DNA of 64,000 nucleotides, taken from contig OZ252008.1 in assembly GCA_965246995.1 (NCBI GenBank), positions 1,364,001 through 1,428,000 on the forward strand, given 5' to 3'. The notes beneath the pieces were generated by a model. That model was not told where the DNA came from. It searched no databases and saw nothing but the letters and a program-made list of their open reading frames with translations. This DNA comes from VXRJ01 sp965246995 (GTDB lineage: Bacteria > Acidobacteriota > Vicinamibacteria > Vicinamibacterales > UBA8438). Positions 34,404-41,621 of this stretch are shown here, piece by piece (positions within the stretch are counted from its first letter, which is position 1; every line of letters begins with the position of its first letter). The translations under genes and the position numbers were made by a program.

Positions 34404-36413
34404 ATGCCCTCCACGTACGACCGCTTCACGCTGGTCACTGACTTCGAACTCCGCGGCGATCAGGAACGCGCGATCGCCGAGCTGACCGAAGGGCTCGGCC
34501 GGGGAGACCGGCATCAGGTGCTGCTGGGTGTCACCGGTTCGGGCAAGACCTTCACCATGGCGCAGGTCGTTGCGACGGTGAACCGCCCGACACTGGTGAT
34601 GGTGCACAACAAGACGCTTGCCGCGCAGCTGTACCAGGAATTCAAGCGTTTTTTCCCCGACAACGCGGTCGAGTACTTCGTCAGCTACTACGACTACTAC
34701 CAGCCCGAAGCGTACGTTCCGGCAACCGGGACCTACATCGAGAAGGAAGCGACCATCAACGACGAGATCGACCGCATGCGGCTGTCGGCCACACGGTCGC
34801 TCTTCGAGCGGCGTGACGTGATTATCGTGGCGAGCGTGTCCTGCATCTACGGCCTCGGATCGCCCGAGGCGTACTACGGCATGCTGCTCCCCCTCGAGCG
34901 GGGCCAGACCGTGGACCGTGACGCCATCCTCCGAAAGCTGGTCGAGATTCAGTACGAGCGGAACGATCAGGAGTTCGGCCGGGGTGTCTTCCGCGTCCGG
35001 GGCGACATCATCGAGGTGTACCCGTCATACGACGATCAGGCAGTCCGGATCGAACTGTTCGGTGACGAGGTTGACGAACTGGTCAGCTTCGATCCGCTGA
35101 CCGGTCGGGCACACCAACGCCACGACCGGATCGCGGTCTACCCCAAATCGCATTTCGTCATGCCGCGCGAACACACCCTGGGCGCGGTCGATGGCATCAA
35201 GGCGGAGCTGGCTGAGCATCGCGCCTGGCTGGAACACATGGGGAAGCTCCAGGAAGCGCAGCGGCTGCACGAGCGGACAATGTTCGATCTCGAGATGATC
35301 AAGGAGATCGGTTACTGCCACGGCATCGAAAACTACTCCCGCCACCTGTCGGGCCGCGCGGCGGGCCAGCCGCCGCCGACGCTGCTCGATTACCTGCCGG
35401 ATGATGCGTTGACGATCATCGATGAGAGTCACCAGACAATCCCGCAGGTGCGTGGCATGTACCACGGAGACCGCGCGCGGAAGGAAACGCTCGTCCAGTA
35501 TGGTTTCCGTCTGCCGTCTGCCGTCGACAACCGGCCGCTCAGCTTCGACGAGTGGAAGGCGCGTGTCGGCCAGGTGATTTTCGTCTCGGCGACACCCGGA
35601 CCGTACGAGCTGGAGCAGAGCGGCGGTGTCGTCGTGGAGCAGATCATCCGGCCGACCGGCCTGATCGATCCGGCCGTCGACGTCAGGCCCGTCAAGGGCC
35701 AGGTGGACGACCTTCTGCACGAAATCCGGGAACGAACCGAGCGGCGCGAGCGCGTGCTGGTGACGACGCTGACGAAGAGGATGGCGGAAGACCTGACGCA
35801 GTTCTATCAGGAGCTGGGCGTGCGGGTCCGCTACCTGCACTCCGACATCGACACGCTGGAACGGGTGGAGATTCTGCGCGACCTGCGCCGAGGCGCATTC
35901 GATGTCCTCGTCGGCATCAATCTGCTGCGCGAGGGACTCGACCTGCCGGAGGTGTCACTCGTGGCGATCCTTGACGCCGACAAGGAGGGCTTTCTGCGTT
36001 CCGCCGGATCGCTCATCCAGACATCCGGCCGCGCCGCCCGCAACGTCCACGGCCAGGTGATCATGTATGCCGACTCGGTGACTCGATCCATGCGCCGCGC
36101 GCTCGACGAGATGGCGCGGCGCCGCGAGCGGCAGGAGTCGTACAACCGTGAGCACGGCATCACCCCGGCGTCGATCAGCAAGGAGATCGACGGGGTGTTG
36201 TCGAGCGTCTATGAACGCGACTATCTGCCGACACCGCCGGTCGACGCGCCGGCCGAGACTTTCGCGTCGCAGGCCGACCTTGAGCGGCGGATCGCGGACC
36301 TGCACGTGGAGATGCGTGCGGCTGCCGCCAATCTGGAGTTCGAGCGTGCGGCCGAACTCCGCGACCGGGTGGGTAATCTCCGAAAACTCGAAATGGGCGT
36401 CGACGGCGCATGA
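34404..36413 (+). CDS. uvrB: excinuclease ABC subunit UvrB
   Basis: 669 aa. Helicase-like damage-verification subunit of nucleotide excision repair. Walker A GVTGSGKTFTMAQV, beta-hairpin region YFVSYYDYYQPEAYVPATGT, DEXH-like TIIDESH, motif VI-like QTSGRAARNVHGQVIMYAD, and a C-terminal UVR domain (LERRIADLHVEMRAAAANLE, then FERAAELRDRV). Full length. Confidence 0.97.
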   Translation: MPSTYDRFTLVTDFELRGDQERAIAELTEGLGRGDRHQVLLGVTGSGKTFTMAQVVATVNRPTLVMVHNKTLAAQLYQEFKRFFPDNAVEYFVSYYDYYQPEAYVPATGTYIEKEATINDEIDRMRLSATRSLFERRDVIIVASVSCIYGLGSPEAYYGMLLPLERGQTVDRDAILRKLVEIQYERNDQEFGRGVFRVRGDIIEVYPSYDDQAVRIELFGDEVDELVSFDPLTGRAHQRHDRIAVYPKSHFVMPREHTLGAVDGIKAELAEHRAWLEHMGKLQEAQRLHERTMFDLEMIKEIGYCHGIENYSRHLSGRAAGQPPPTLLDYLPDDALTIIDESHQTIPQVRGMYHGDRARKETLVQYGFRLPSAVDNRPLSFDEWKARVGQVIFVSATPGPYELEQSGGVVVEQIIRPTGLIDPAVDVRPVKGQVDDLLHEIRERTERRERVLVTTLTKRMAEDLTQFYQELGVRVRYLHSDIDTLERVEILRDLRRGAFDVLVGINLLREGLDLPEVSLVAILDADKEGFLRSAGSLIQTSGRAARNVHGQVIMYADSVTRSMRRALDEMARRRERQESYNREHGITPASISKEIDGVLSSVYERDYLPTPPVDAPAETFASQADLERRIADLHVEMRAAAANLEFERAAELRDRVGNLRKLEMGVDGA

Positions 36414-36437
36414 ACCGGCAGCGTACGTCCGAGAGAA

Positions 36438-36465
36438 TTGTGAGAAGATTGATGGTGGATAGACT
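36438..36465 (+). promoter_or_regulatory. possible promoter of the YtxH gene
   Basis: TTGTGA and TAGACT separated by 16 nt, 24 nt before the ATG at 36489, with GGAGGAAGAA as ribosome site in between. Fair match to a housekeeping-sigma promoter. Confidence 0.4.
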
Positions 36466-36488
36466 GTCGGAACTGGAGGAAGAACGTC

Positions 36489-36812
36489 ATGTCGAGAGAG
36501 TCGGATGGAAATGCGGCGCTGGTGCTGGTGGCCTTCGTCATGGGTGCGGTAACCGGCGCGGCGGTCGCGCTGCTCTGTGCGCCCGCGACCGGCGAGGAAA
36601 CCCGCCGGGTCTTGAACGAACGGGCGCGTGAGGGGCGCGACCTCGCCATGGATGCGGCCGAGCGTGGCCGCGACGTGGCGTCCGACGCCGCGCAGCGCGG
36701 CCGCGACTTTGTCCGGGAGCAGCGGGAGCACCTGACCGAGGCGATCGACCGCGGCAAGGCGGCCTATTCACGAGTCTCGGTTGGGCCGGACACCGAAGAG
36801 GAACAGAGCTGA
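36489..36812 (+). CDS. YtxH-domain protein
   Basis: 107 aa. One N-terminal membrane helix (LVLVAFVMGAVTGAAVALLC) followed by the family's PATGEETRR and a long amphipathic helix with RDLAMDAAERGRDVASDAAQ-type 11-residue repeats. Envelope-stress-type small protein. Forms a pair with the next gene (4-nt gap). Confidence 0.8.
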   Translation: MSRESDGNAALVLVAFVMGAVTGAAVALLCAPATGEETRRVLNERAREGRDLAMDAAERGRDVASDAAQRGRDFVREQREHLTEAIDRGKAAYSRVSVGPDTEEEQS

Positions 36813-36815
36813 CGC

Positions 36816-37253
36816 ATGTTCGCAGACCCAGAATCGGCGCAGCTGACGTTGCTGGCCGTGATCGCCGGAGCGACTATCGTCATGGCGATAGTGCAACTCG
36901 CCTTGGTGGTGGCCGGTATCCGGCTTGCCCGGCGGGTGCGCAACCTCGCTGACACGATAGAGAACGAGATCCGCCCGGCCCTCGGGAAGCTGGATCGGAT
37001 CAGCACCGATGCAGCCCGTGTTACTACCGCGGCGGCGGAACTGGCGGAACAGACGAAGACGTTCCTCGGCTGGGTGACCGGTCGTGCGGACAGTATCTTT
37101 TCGAGCGCGCGCCTCGTCCTGGGAGGACGGGGGGTCGCTACGGTCGCAGGCGTCCGCGCCGCGGTCGAGTCGTTCGTGGGCGGCAACGGACCCGCCCCGG
37201 CGGCGAAGGATCCGGCGGCTTCACGGTCGCCGGCCGAAGCGACGGGACGTTGA
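36816..37253 (+). CDS. DUF948-like membrane protein
   Basis: 145 aa. N-terminal helix (LTLLAVIAGATIVMAIVQLA), then a coiled-coil-like segment (LADTIENEIRPALGKLDRIS, TAAAELAEQTKTFLGWV). This resembles DUF948 proteins, which commonly accompany YtxH proteins. Ala/Pro-rich tail. Function unknown. Confidence 0.65.
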   Translation: MFADPESAQLTLLAVIAGATIVMAIVQLALVVAGIRLARRVRNLADTIENEIRPALGKLDRISTDAARVTTAAAELAEQTKTFLGWVTGRADSIFSSARLVLGGRGVATVAGVRAAVESFVGGNGPAPAAKDPAASRSPAEATGR

Positions 37254-37332
37254 TCGTGCATTGCGGCGTTGACGATACGTGTCGGCGGTGGTAGAACGGT
37301 GTTACGAATGCATGTCGGAGAGGAGAATCGCC

Positions 37333-37806
37333 ATGACGGTCCATGATGGGTTCCGGGGGATGGCGCTGGCGTTGGTTGTGGCGGGTATCGTCGTGAGTAG
37401 CCCGGCGGCGCTGGCGCAGGAGTCAGGCGGTCTGGCGAGCGAATTGGCGGAGCTCATGAGCGCGGCGGGGCTTGACGCGATCGCGGCGAAGGACACGGAG
37501 GGGGATGACCGGTTTGTTGCCGCCCTCGCGTTTCCGGGACAGCTCCTGGTGGTGTCAGCGCGCTACGAAGTACCTATGTACGTCCGGGAGAAAATTGTGA
37601 ACGCGGAGTACCGCGAGGTCTACATTGACCTGAACGCGGCATCGATCCCGGAGACGAAGGTGCTGATTACCGACATTGGCGCCGACGGGCTCGCCGAGTC
37701 CGACATGGTGGACACCGGTTCCGGTCCCGCGCCGTTCGATGGCGCCACGGACGCGGATGCGCAGTATTCTCGGATGTTGCGTGCGTTGATCGAACAGGCT
37801 CGGTAA
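37333..37806 (+). CDS. secreted hypothetical protein
   Basis: 157 aa from the ATG at 37333, which has a strong GGAGAGGAGA ribosome site and starts a signal peptide (GMALALVVAGIVVSSPAALA). The mature protein is mainly acidic (DAIAAKDTEGDDRFVAALAF, PMYVREKIVNAEYREVYIDL). No family recognised. It lies just upstream of tRNA-Val. Confidence 0.7.
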   Translation: MTVHDGFRGMALALVVAGIVVSSPAALAQESGGLASELAELMSAAGLDAIAAKDTEGDDRFVAALAFPGQLLVVSARYEVPMYVREKIVNAEYREVYIDLNAASIPETKVLITDIGADGLAESDMVDTGSGPAPFDGATDADAQYSRMLRALIEQAR

Positions 37807-37822
37807 GTCGTTTTCCAGGGTC

Positions 37823-37897
37823 GGGCGCTTGGCTCAGCGGTAGAGCATCGCCTTCACACGGCGGGGGTCAGTGGTTCGAATCCACTAGCGCCCACCA
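37823..37897 (+). tRNA. tRNA-Val(CAC)
   Basis: 75 nt including encoded CCA. Acceptor GGGCGCT/AGCGCCC pairs fully; D arm GCTC...GAGC; anticodon stem TCGCC/GGCGG with loop TTCACAC giving anticodon CAC (Val, GUG); T arm GTGG-TTCGAAT-CCAC. Discriminator A. Confidence 0.95.
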
Positions 37898-37925
37898 TTC
37901 TTCCGGCCTCATTCGTCTCGGGCGG

Positions 37926-38777
37926 TCAACCCAGGAGTGGCGATTCCTGTACCCGCCGCTCGCCCGGTCCGTCGTAGACATGCTTCGACGGGTCGATCAA
38001 GCGCATCGCTTCCTGCCGTCGTGTCTCTTCGATCGCGTGTGCCACGAGGCCCGGGACACGCGCAATGGTGAACAGCATCGTCGCCGTCTCGGCGTCGAGT
38101 CCGAGATCGCCGGCGACGGCGGCGATCGCGCCGTCGACATTGAGCGATACTCCCGGCAACCCGCTCGCCGACCGCCGCTCGATCAGTTCCTGCTCCACTG
38201 CGCGGGCGAGCTGGGTGTGGCCACCTTCGAGTTCCAGCTCGAAGGCGAGTTGCATCAGGCGCGCCGCGCGTGGGTCGCGCGTGTGTTGGCGGTGGCCGAA
38301 ACCGGGCGGCGCCTGCCCCGTCGCGCCCATCTGATCGAGCAGGCGTCGGGCGGCGTCGTCGTACGATACCCAGTCGCCCACGAGCGCCAGACCCTCATTC
38401 AGAAAGCGCATGCAACTGGCGATGCTGCTGCCGCCGCCGAGCCGGGAGCCCAGGGCGAGGAGGCCCGCCGCGGCGGCTGCCCGGAGCGGCGTGCCGGTGC
38501 CGGCAACATTCCGCGCGGCGACGGTGGCGGGCGGTGTCGCGCCGTGATCGATTGATGAGATAAACAGGGCATCCATCACGCGGCTGACGGTGCGATCGGG
38601 AAGCTCTCCAGTGAGCACCAGGTAGATTGCGTCGCTGAACGAGACGCGTCCCATCAACTCGTCGAGCGGGTAGCCACGCAGGAGTACCTGGTCCGCATCG
38701 ACCTGCGTGATTGCCGTGGGCCAGCGGTCGGACGGCGCCGGTTCGGGCCGTGTCGTAGTTGAAAAGGGACTGCTCAT
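37926..38777 (-). CDS. short citrate synthase / citryl-CoA lyase-like protein
   Basis: 283 aa against about 370-430 for full citrate synthase. Contains the small-domain signature PPGFGHRQHTRDPRA and a LFISSIDHGATPPATVAARN helix like short citryl-CoA lyases. The segment that normally reads HGGA around the first catalytic His is LGSRLGGGSSIASCMRFLNE, with Leu at the His position (about 113), so standard citrate synthesis is doubtful. The start at 38777 is chosen because upstream the frame runs antisense through the DUF3179 gene. Divergent from that gene. Confidence 0.75.
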   Translation of the reverse strand: MSSPFSTTTRPEPAPSDRWPTAITQVDADQVLLRGYPLDELMGRVSFSDAIYLVLTGELPDRTVSRVMDALFISSIDHGATPPATVAARNVAGTGTPLRAAAAAGLLALGSRLGGGSSIASCMRFLNEGLALVGDWVSYDDAARRLLDQMGATGQAPPGFGHRQHTRDPRAARLMQLAFELELEGGHTQLARAVEQELIERRSASGLPGVSLNVDGAIAAVAGDLGLDAETATMLFTIARVPGLVAHAIEETRRQEAMRLIDPSKHVYDGPGERRVQESPLLG

Positions 38778-38849
38778 CGCTTGCCTCGCTTCCTCGCGTT
38801 CGTGGTGACGGGCTATGATGACTGACGGTTGCCAGTTAGGGAAGTAACG

Positions 38850-40382
38850 GTGCGTTCCGCTCCGATCCAGGCCATCTTCGCCGCCACGGTTCGGATGTCG
38901 GCTGCGGCAGCCGTGGCGCTCGTGGCGACTGCCGTCACGGCCCAGGCGCAGCAGCCCCCTGCGGACGGGGATCACCCCGACATCCGTCTGTTCTTTGCTG
39001 CGCTCGACCAGGACGGCGATGCGGCAGAGGATGCACTCGATCAGATTGCCGAGCAGTGGCGTGATGGCTACGCCGGCATGCTCTGGGACCTGATGCGGTT
39101 CTTCCCGCCGCCGCCGCGTGACGGCGGGCCCGCGTTCTCGACCGATCCGACCAACCCGACCAACCGAACGGGGGATCTCGAGCCCCCGGCCGTAGAACAG
39201 CCGGGGACGCGTGTCTGGCGCCGGCTGATGCGCTTTCTGGAAGACCGGGCCGATCAGCGGTTCCGCGGCAGCATGGAGCGTGCGCACCAGTGGATCTGGG
39301 CGCAACCGTACGACCCCCACCCTGACTACACGCTCCTCAAGGGAGTTTGGTACAGCGAGATCGATCCCCGGTTTGCCGACTTCTTTCCGCCCGGCGCGGA
39401 GACGCGGATTCGCCTCGACGAGATCGATTGGGGCGGCGTGCCAGTGAACGGGATTCCACCGCTCGAGTACCCGCAGCATGTCGTGGCGGACGACGACGCA
39501 GCCGATTACCTCGATGACGACGACATTGTTTTCGGAATCGCTGCCGGTGGCGAGACGCGCGCGTACCCGAAGCGGATTCTCGCGTGGCATGAGATGGCCC
39601 TCGACCGGATCGGTGGCGTCGAGCTGACCATCGTCTACTGCACGCTTTGCGGCACGGTGATTCCGTATGAAAGCGTGGTCGACGGCCAGCACATCAAGTT
39701 CGGGACGAGCGGCCTGCTCTACCGGTCGAACAAGCTGATGTTCGACCATGGCACGAAGAGCCTCTGGAACACGTTCGAAGGGGTCCCGGTGGTGGGTGCG
39801 CTGGTCGGCAGCGGACTGCGGCTGACCCACCGCGCCGTCGTGACCACCACCTGGGGCGAGTGGCGCAGAATGCACCCGGCAACGACGGTGCTGACCCTGG
39901 ATACCGGTCACGAGCGCGACTATCGCGAGGGGGTCGCCTACCGTGATTACTTTTCGACGAACGCGCTGATGTTCGAAGTTCCCGAGTTGGACGATCACCC
40001 CGACGGCGAGTTGGACAACAAGGACGAGGTGCTGACGCTGCTGCTCGAGGATGGGTCGGGGGAGCACCAACCCCTCGCGATCGCGGCGGAGTTCCTGAAA
40101 GACCACCGCCTCCATCTGGAAGAGCATGCCGGCCACCGCCTGCTTGTGTTGACGAGCGCGGAGGGAGCAAACCGGGTGTTCGACTCCGGCATGACCGACT
40201 TCGTCCGGCTTGATGGCGACCTGGTGGTGATCGATTCCGACGGCGGACGCTGGCGGGTGACCGAAGAGGCGCTGGTCCACGAGAACGACCCCTCCCGGCG
40301 CGCCTCGCGGGTCGCGGCGCAGCGCGCATTCTGGTTCGGCTGGCGGGCTCAATTCCCGGAGACCCGCCTGGTGCGGGACTAG
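38850..40382 (+). CDS. secreted DUF3179 protein
   Basis: 510 aa from the GTG at 38850, preceded by AGGGAAG. Signal peptide MSAAAAVALVATAVTAQA. The DUF3179 core is clear: GGETRAYPKRILAWHEMALD, GVELTIVYCTLCGTVIPYES, GTSGLLYRSNKLMFDHGTKS and LTHRAVVTTTWGEWRRMHP. The conserved CTLC pair could bind metal or form a disulfide. Function of the family is unknown. Its TAG stop is provided by the CTAG at the left end of repeat copy D. Confidence 0.88.
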   Translation: MRSAPIQAIFAATVRMSAAAAVALVATAVTAQAQQPPADGDHPDIRLFFAALDQDGDAAEDALDQIAEQWRDGYAGMLWDLMRFFPPPPRDGGPAFSTDPTNPTNRTGDLEPPAVEQPGTRVWRRLMRFLEDRADQRFRGSMERAHQWIWAQPYDPHPDYTLLKGVWYSEIDPRFADFFPPGAETRIRLDEIDWGGVPVNGIPPLEYPQHVVADDDAADYLDDDDIVFGIAAGGETRAYPKRILAWHEMALDRIGGVELTIVYCTLCGTVIPYESVVDGQHIKFGTSGLLYRSNKLMFDHGTKSLWNTFEGVPVVGALVGSGLRLTHRAVVTTTWGEWRRMHPATTVLTLDTGHERDYREGVAYRDYFSTNALMFEVPELDDHPDGELDNKDEVLTLLLEDGSGEHQPLAIAAEFLKDHRLHLEEHAGHRLLVLTSAEGANRVFDSGMTDFVRLDGDLVVIDSDGGRWRVTEEALVHENDPSRRASRVAAQRAFWFGWRAQFPETRLVRD

Positions 40383-40562
40383 CAGCCCGTGGTTAAACCC
40401 TGCGTCGCACTGAGATCGGCGAGGCGCCCGCCTGACAAGGCGCGACGAGGAAGCATATTGGCCATATGGCGACCGCGGACTGACGCAGTCCGCGGAGCAA
40501 CGCCGTTCAGGCGGGATGCATCGCTGGTCGAATGCAGCGGGGGTTTAACCACGGGCTGCTAG
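40379..40562. repeat. MITE-like palindromic element, inverted variant copy D
   Basis: 184 bp with CTAG at both ends and 22-bp terminal repeats of a variant type (CTAGCAGCCCGTGGTTAAAC instead of CTAGGAGCCCGTGGTGAAAC). The body is the reverse complement of copies A-C (GGCGGGATGCATCG, CATATTGGCCATAT, GGCGCGACGAGG). It also carries an extra perfect hairpin, CCGCGGACTG-ACG-CAGTCCGCGG (40473-40495). It separates the DUF3179 gene from the peroxiredoxin. Confidence 0.85.
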
Positions 40563-40635
40563 GCGAATCGACCCGGATGCGCTACCCTAATGCGTTCTCG
40601 GCGGCGGTAACCGGCGACTCGAAGGAGCGGGCACG

Positions 40636-41166
40636 ATGAAGTCATTTTGGATCCTGACCCTGGTGGTGACGGTCCTCGCGTTCAGTACGACCCGTGTTGA
40701 CGCGCAGGATCTTCAGGTGGGCGACAGCGCGCCCGCTTTCGACCTGCCGGGGAGCGACGGCAACACCCACAGCCTGGGGCAGTACGCCGGACGCACGGTG
40801 GTACTGGCATGGTTTCCCAAGGCGTTCACAGGTGGTTGAACGGCCGAATGCAAGTCGCTGCGTGAGTCCAGCGACCAACTTCAGCAATTCGACCTGGCGT
40901 ACTTCATGATCAGCGTGGACGATCCCCAGACGAACAAGGAATTCGCCGAGTCGCTCGGCGCCGATTTCCCCATCCTGAGCGATCCGGGCAAGGGCGTTGC
41001 CCGCGCCTACGGCGTTGTCACGGCCGAGCGGGAGTTGGCGTACCGGTGGACCTACATCATTGGTCCCGACGGCACGATCCTGGCTGTCGACATGGACGTG
41101 ACGCCGAACACGGCGGGTCAGGATCTCGTGACCGAGTTGAACAGGCTGGATGTCCCCCGGCAGTAG
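40636..41166 (+). CDS. exported peroxiredoxin with selenocysteine (in-frame TGA)
   Basis: 176 aa if TGA at 40837-40839 is read as selenocysteine (U68); otherwise translation stops after 67 residues. Signal peptide FWILTLVVTVLAFSTTRVDA. Then a thioredoxin-fold peroxiredoxin of the AhpC/TSA-BCP type: LQVGDSAPAFDLPGSDGNTH, VVLAWFPKAFTGG-U-TAECKSLR, DLAYFMISVDDPQTNKEFAE, FPILSDPGKGVARAYGV and YIIGPDGTILAVD. U occupies the peroxidatic position of the FTxGCTxE motif, and C72 is a possible resolving residue. The frame continues uninterrupted for 109 codons after the TGA with full conservation, which argues against a pseudogene. A stem-loop follows the TGA. The ATG has a GAAGGAG site. Confidence 0.85.
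40854..40875 (+). promoter_or_regulatory. candidate bacterial SECIS element
   Basis: GTCGCTG and CAGCGAC form a perfect 7-bp stem enclosing an 8-nt loop CGTGAGTC, within the coding sequence. The apical loop starts 21 nt after the TGA codon. Published criteria for bacterial SECIS elements (loop of 3-14 nt within about 16-37 nt of the UGA, G among the first two loop bases) are met. SelB binding itself is inferred. Confidence 0.7.
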
Positions 41167-41292
41167 CCGGGCGACAGTAGCGTAAACGTTCCGCCCCCCC
41201 CGGTGGGCGCGAGCCCACCGGGAACGCACGCCGCGACAACTGCAGCGGACAGCCGCGACGGACAACAGAATGCAGTTGGTCGCGGGGCGATG

Positions 41293-41526
41293 TCAGTCGG
41301 CTGACCGGGACGGGGGTGGTGTCGGCGATGCCGATGACGCTTCCGACGACTGCGTCTTCTCGTCGATGCGAACCTCTTCCTTGAAGCCTCGAATCGCTTG
41401 GCCGAGCCCCTTTCCGAGACCCGACAGCCGGTTCGCGCCAAAGATGAGGATCACGATGGCGAGAATGATGAGCAGTTCCATCGGACCGACCGGGCCGAGC
41501 AGCGCGAGCAGCAGTCCAGAGTGCAT
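41293..41526 (-). CDS. tatA: Sec-independent translocase subunit TatA/TatE
   Basis: 77 aa from the ATG at 41526. Short N-terminus, one membrane helix (MELLIILAIVILIFGANRL), the hinge and amphipathic helix GLGKGLGQAIRGFKEEVR, then an acidic/proline-rich tail. The first FG hinge pair (IFGANRL) is typical for TatA. No tatB or tatC nearby. Divergent from the transporter gene, convergent with the peroxiredoxin. Confidence 0.9.
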   Translation of the reverse strand: MHSGLLLALLGPVGPMELLIILAIVILIFGANRLSGLGKGLGQAIRGFKEEVRIDEKTQSSEASSASPTPPPSRSAD

Positions 41527-41621
41527 CTTCTGACCTCTCTTCCGGGGCCTTCGTGCCCTGGAGTACGATCCACCATGCGAGCAGATCGCTCTCACAATAT
41601 CACGTCAGGTGTTGCGTCCGG

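Noticed and set aside
38829..40352. Long minus-strand open frame extending the citrate synthase-like gene to about 800 residues
   Set aside because: It is antisense to the DUF3179 gene, and the citrate synthase fold starts at 38777.
12761..40562. CRISPR array from the recurring palindromes
   Set aside because: Copies are kilobases apart with no spacers and have terminal inverted repeats instead of short direct repeats.
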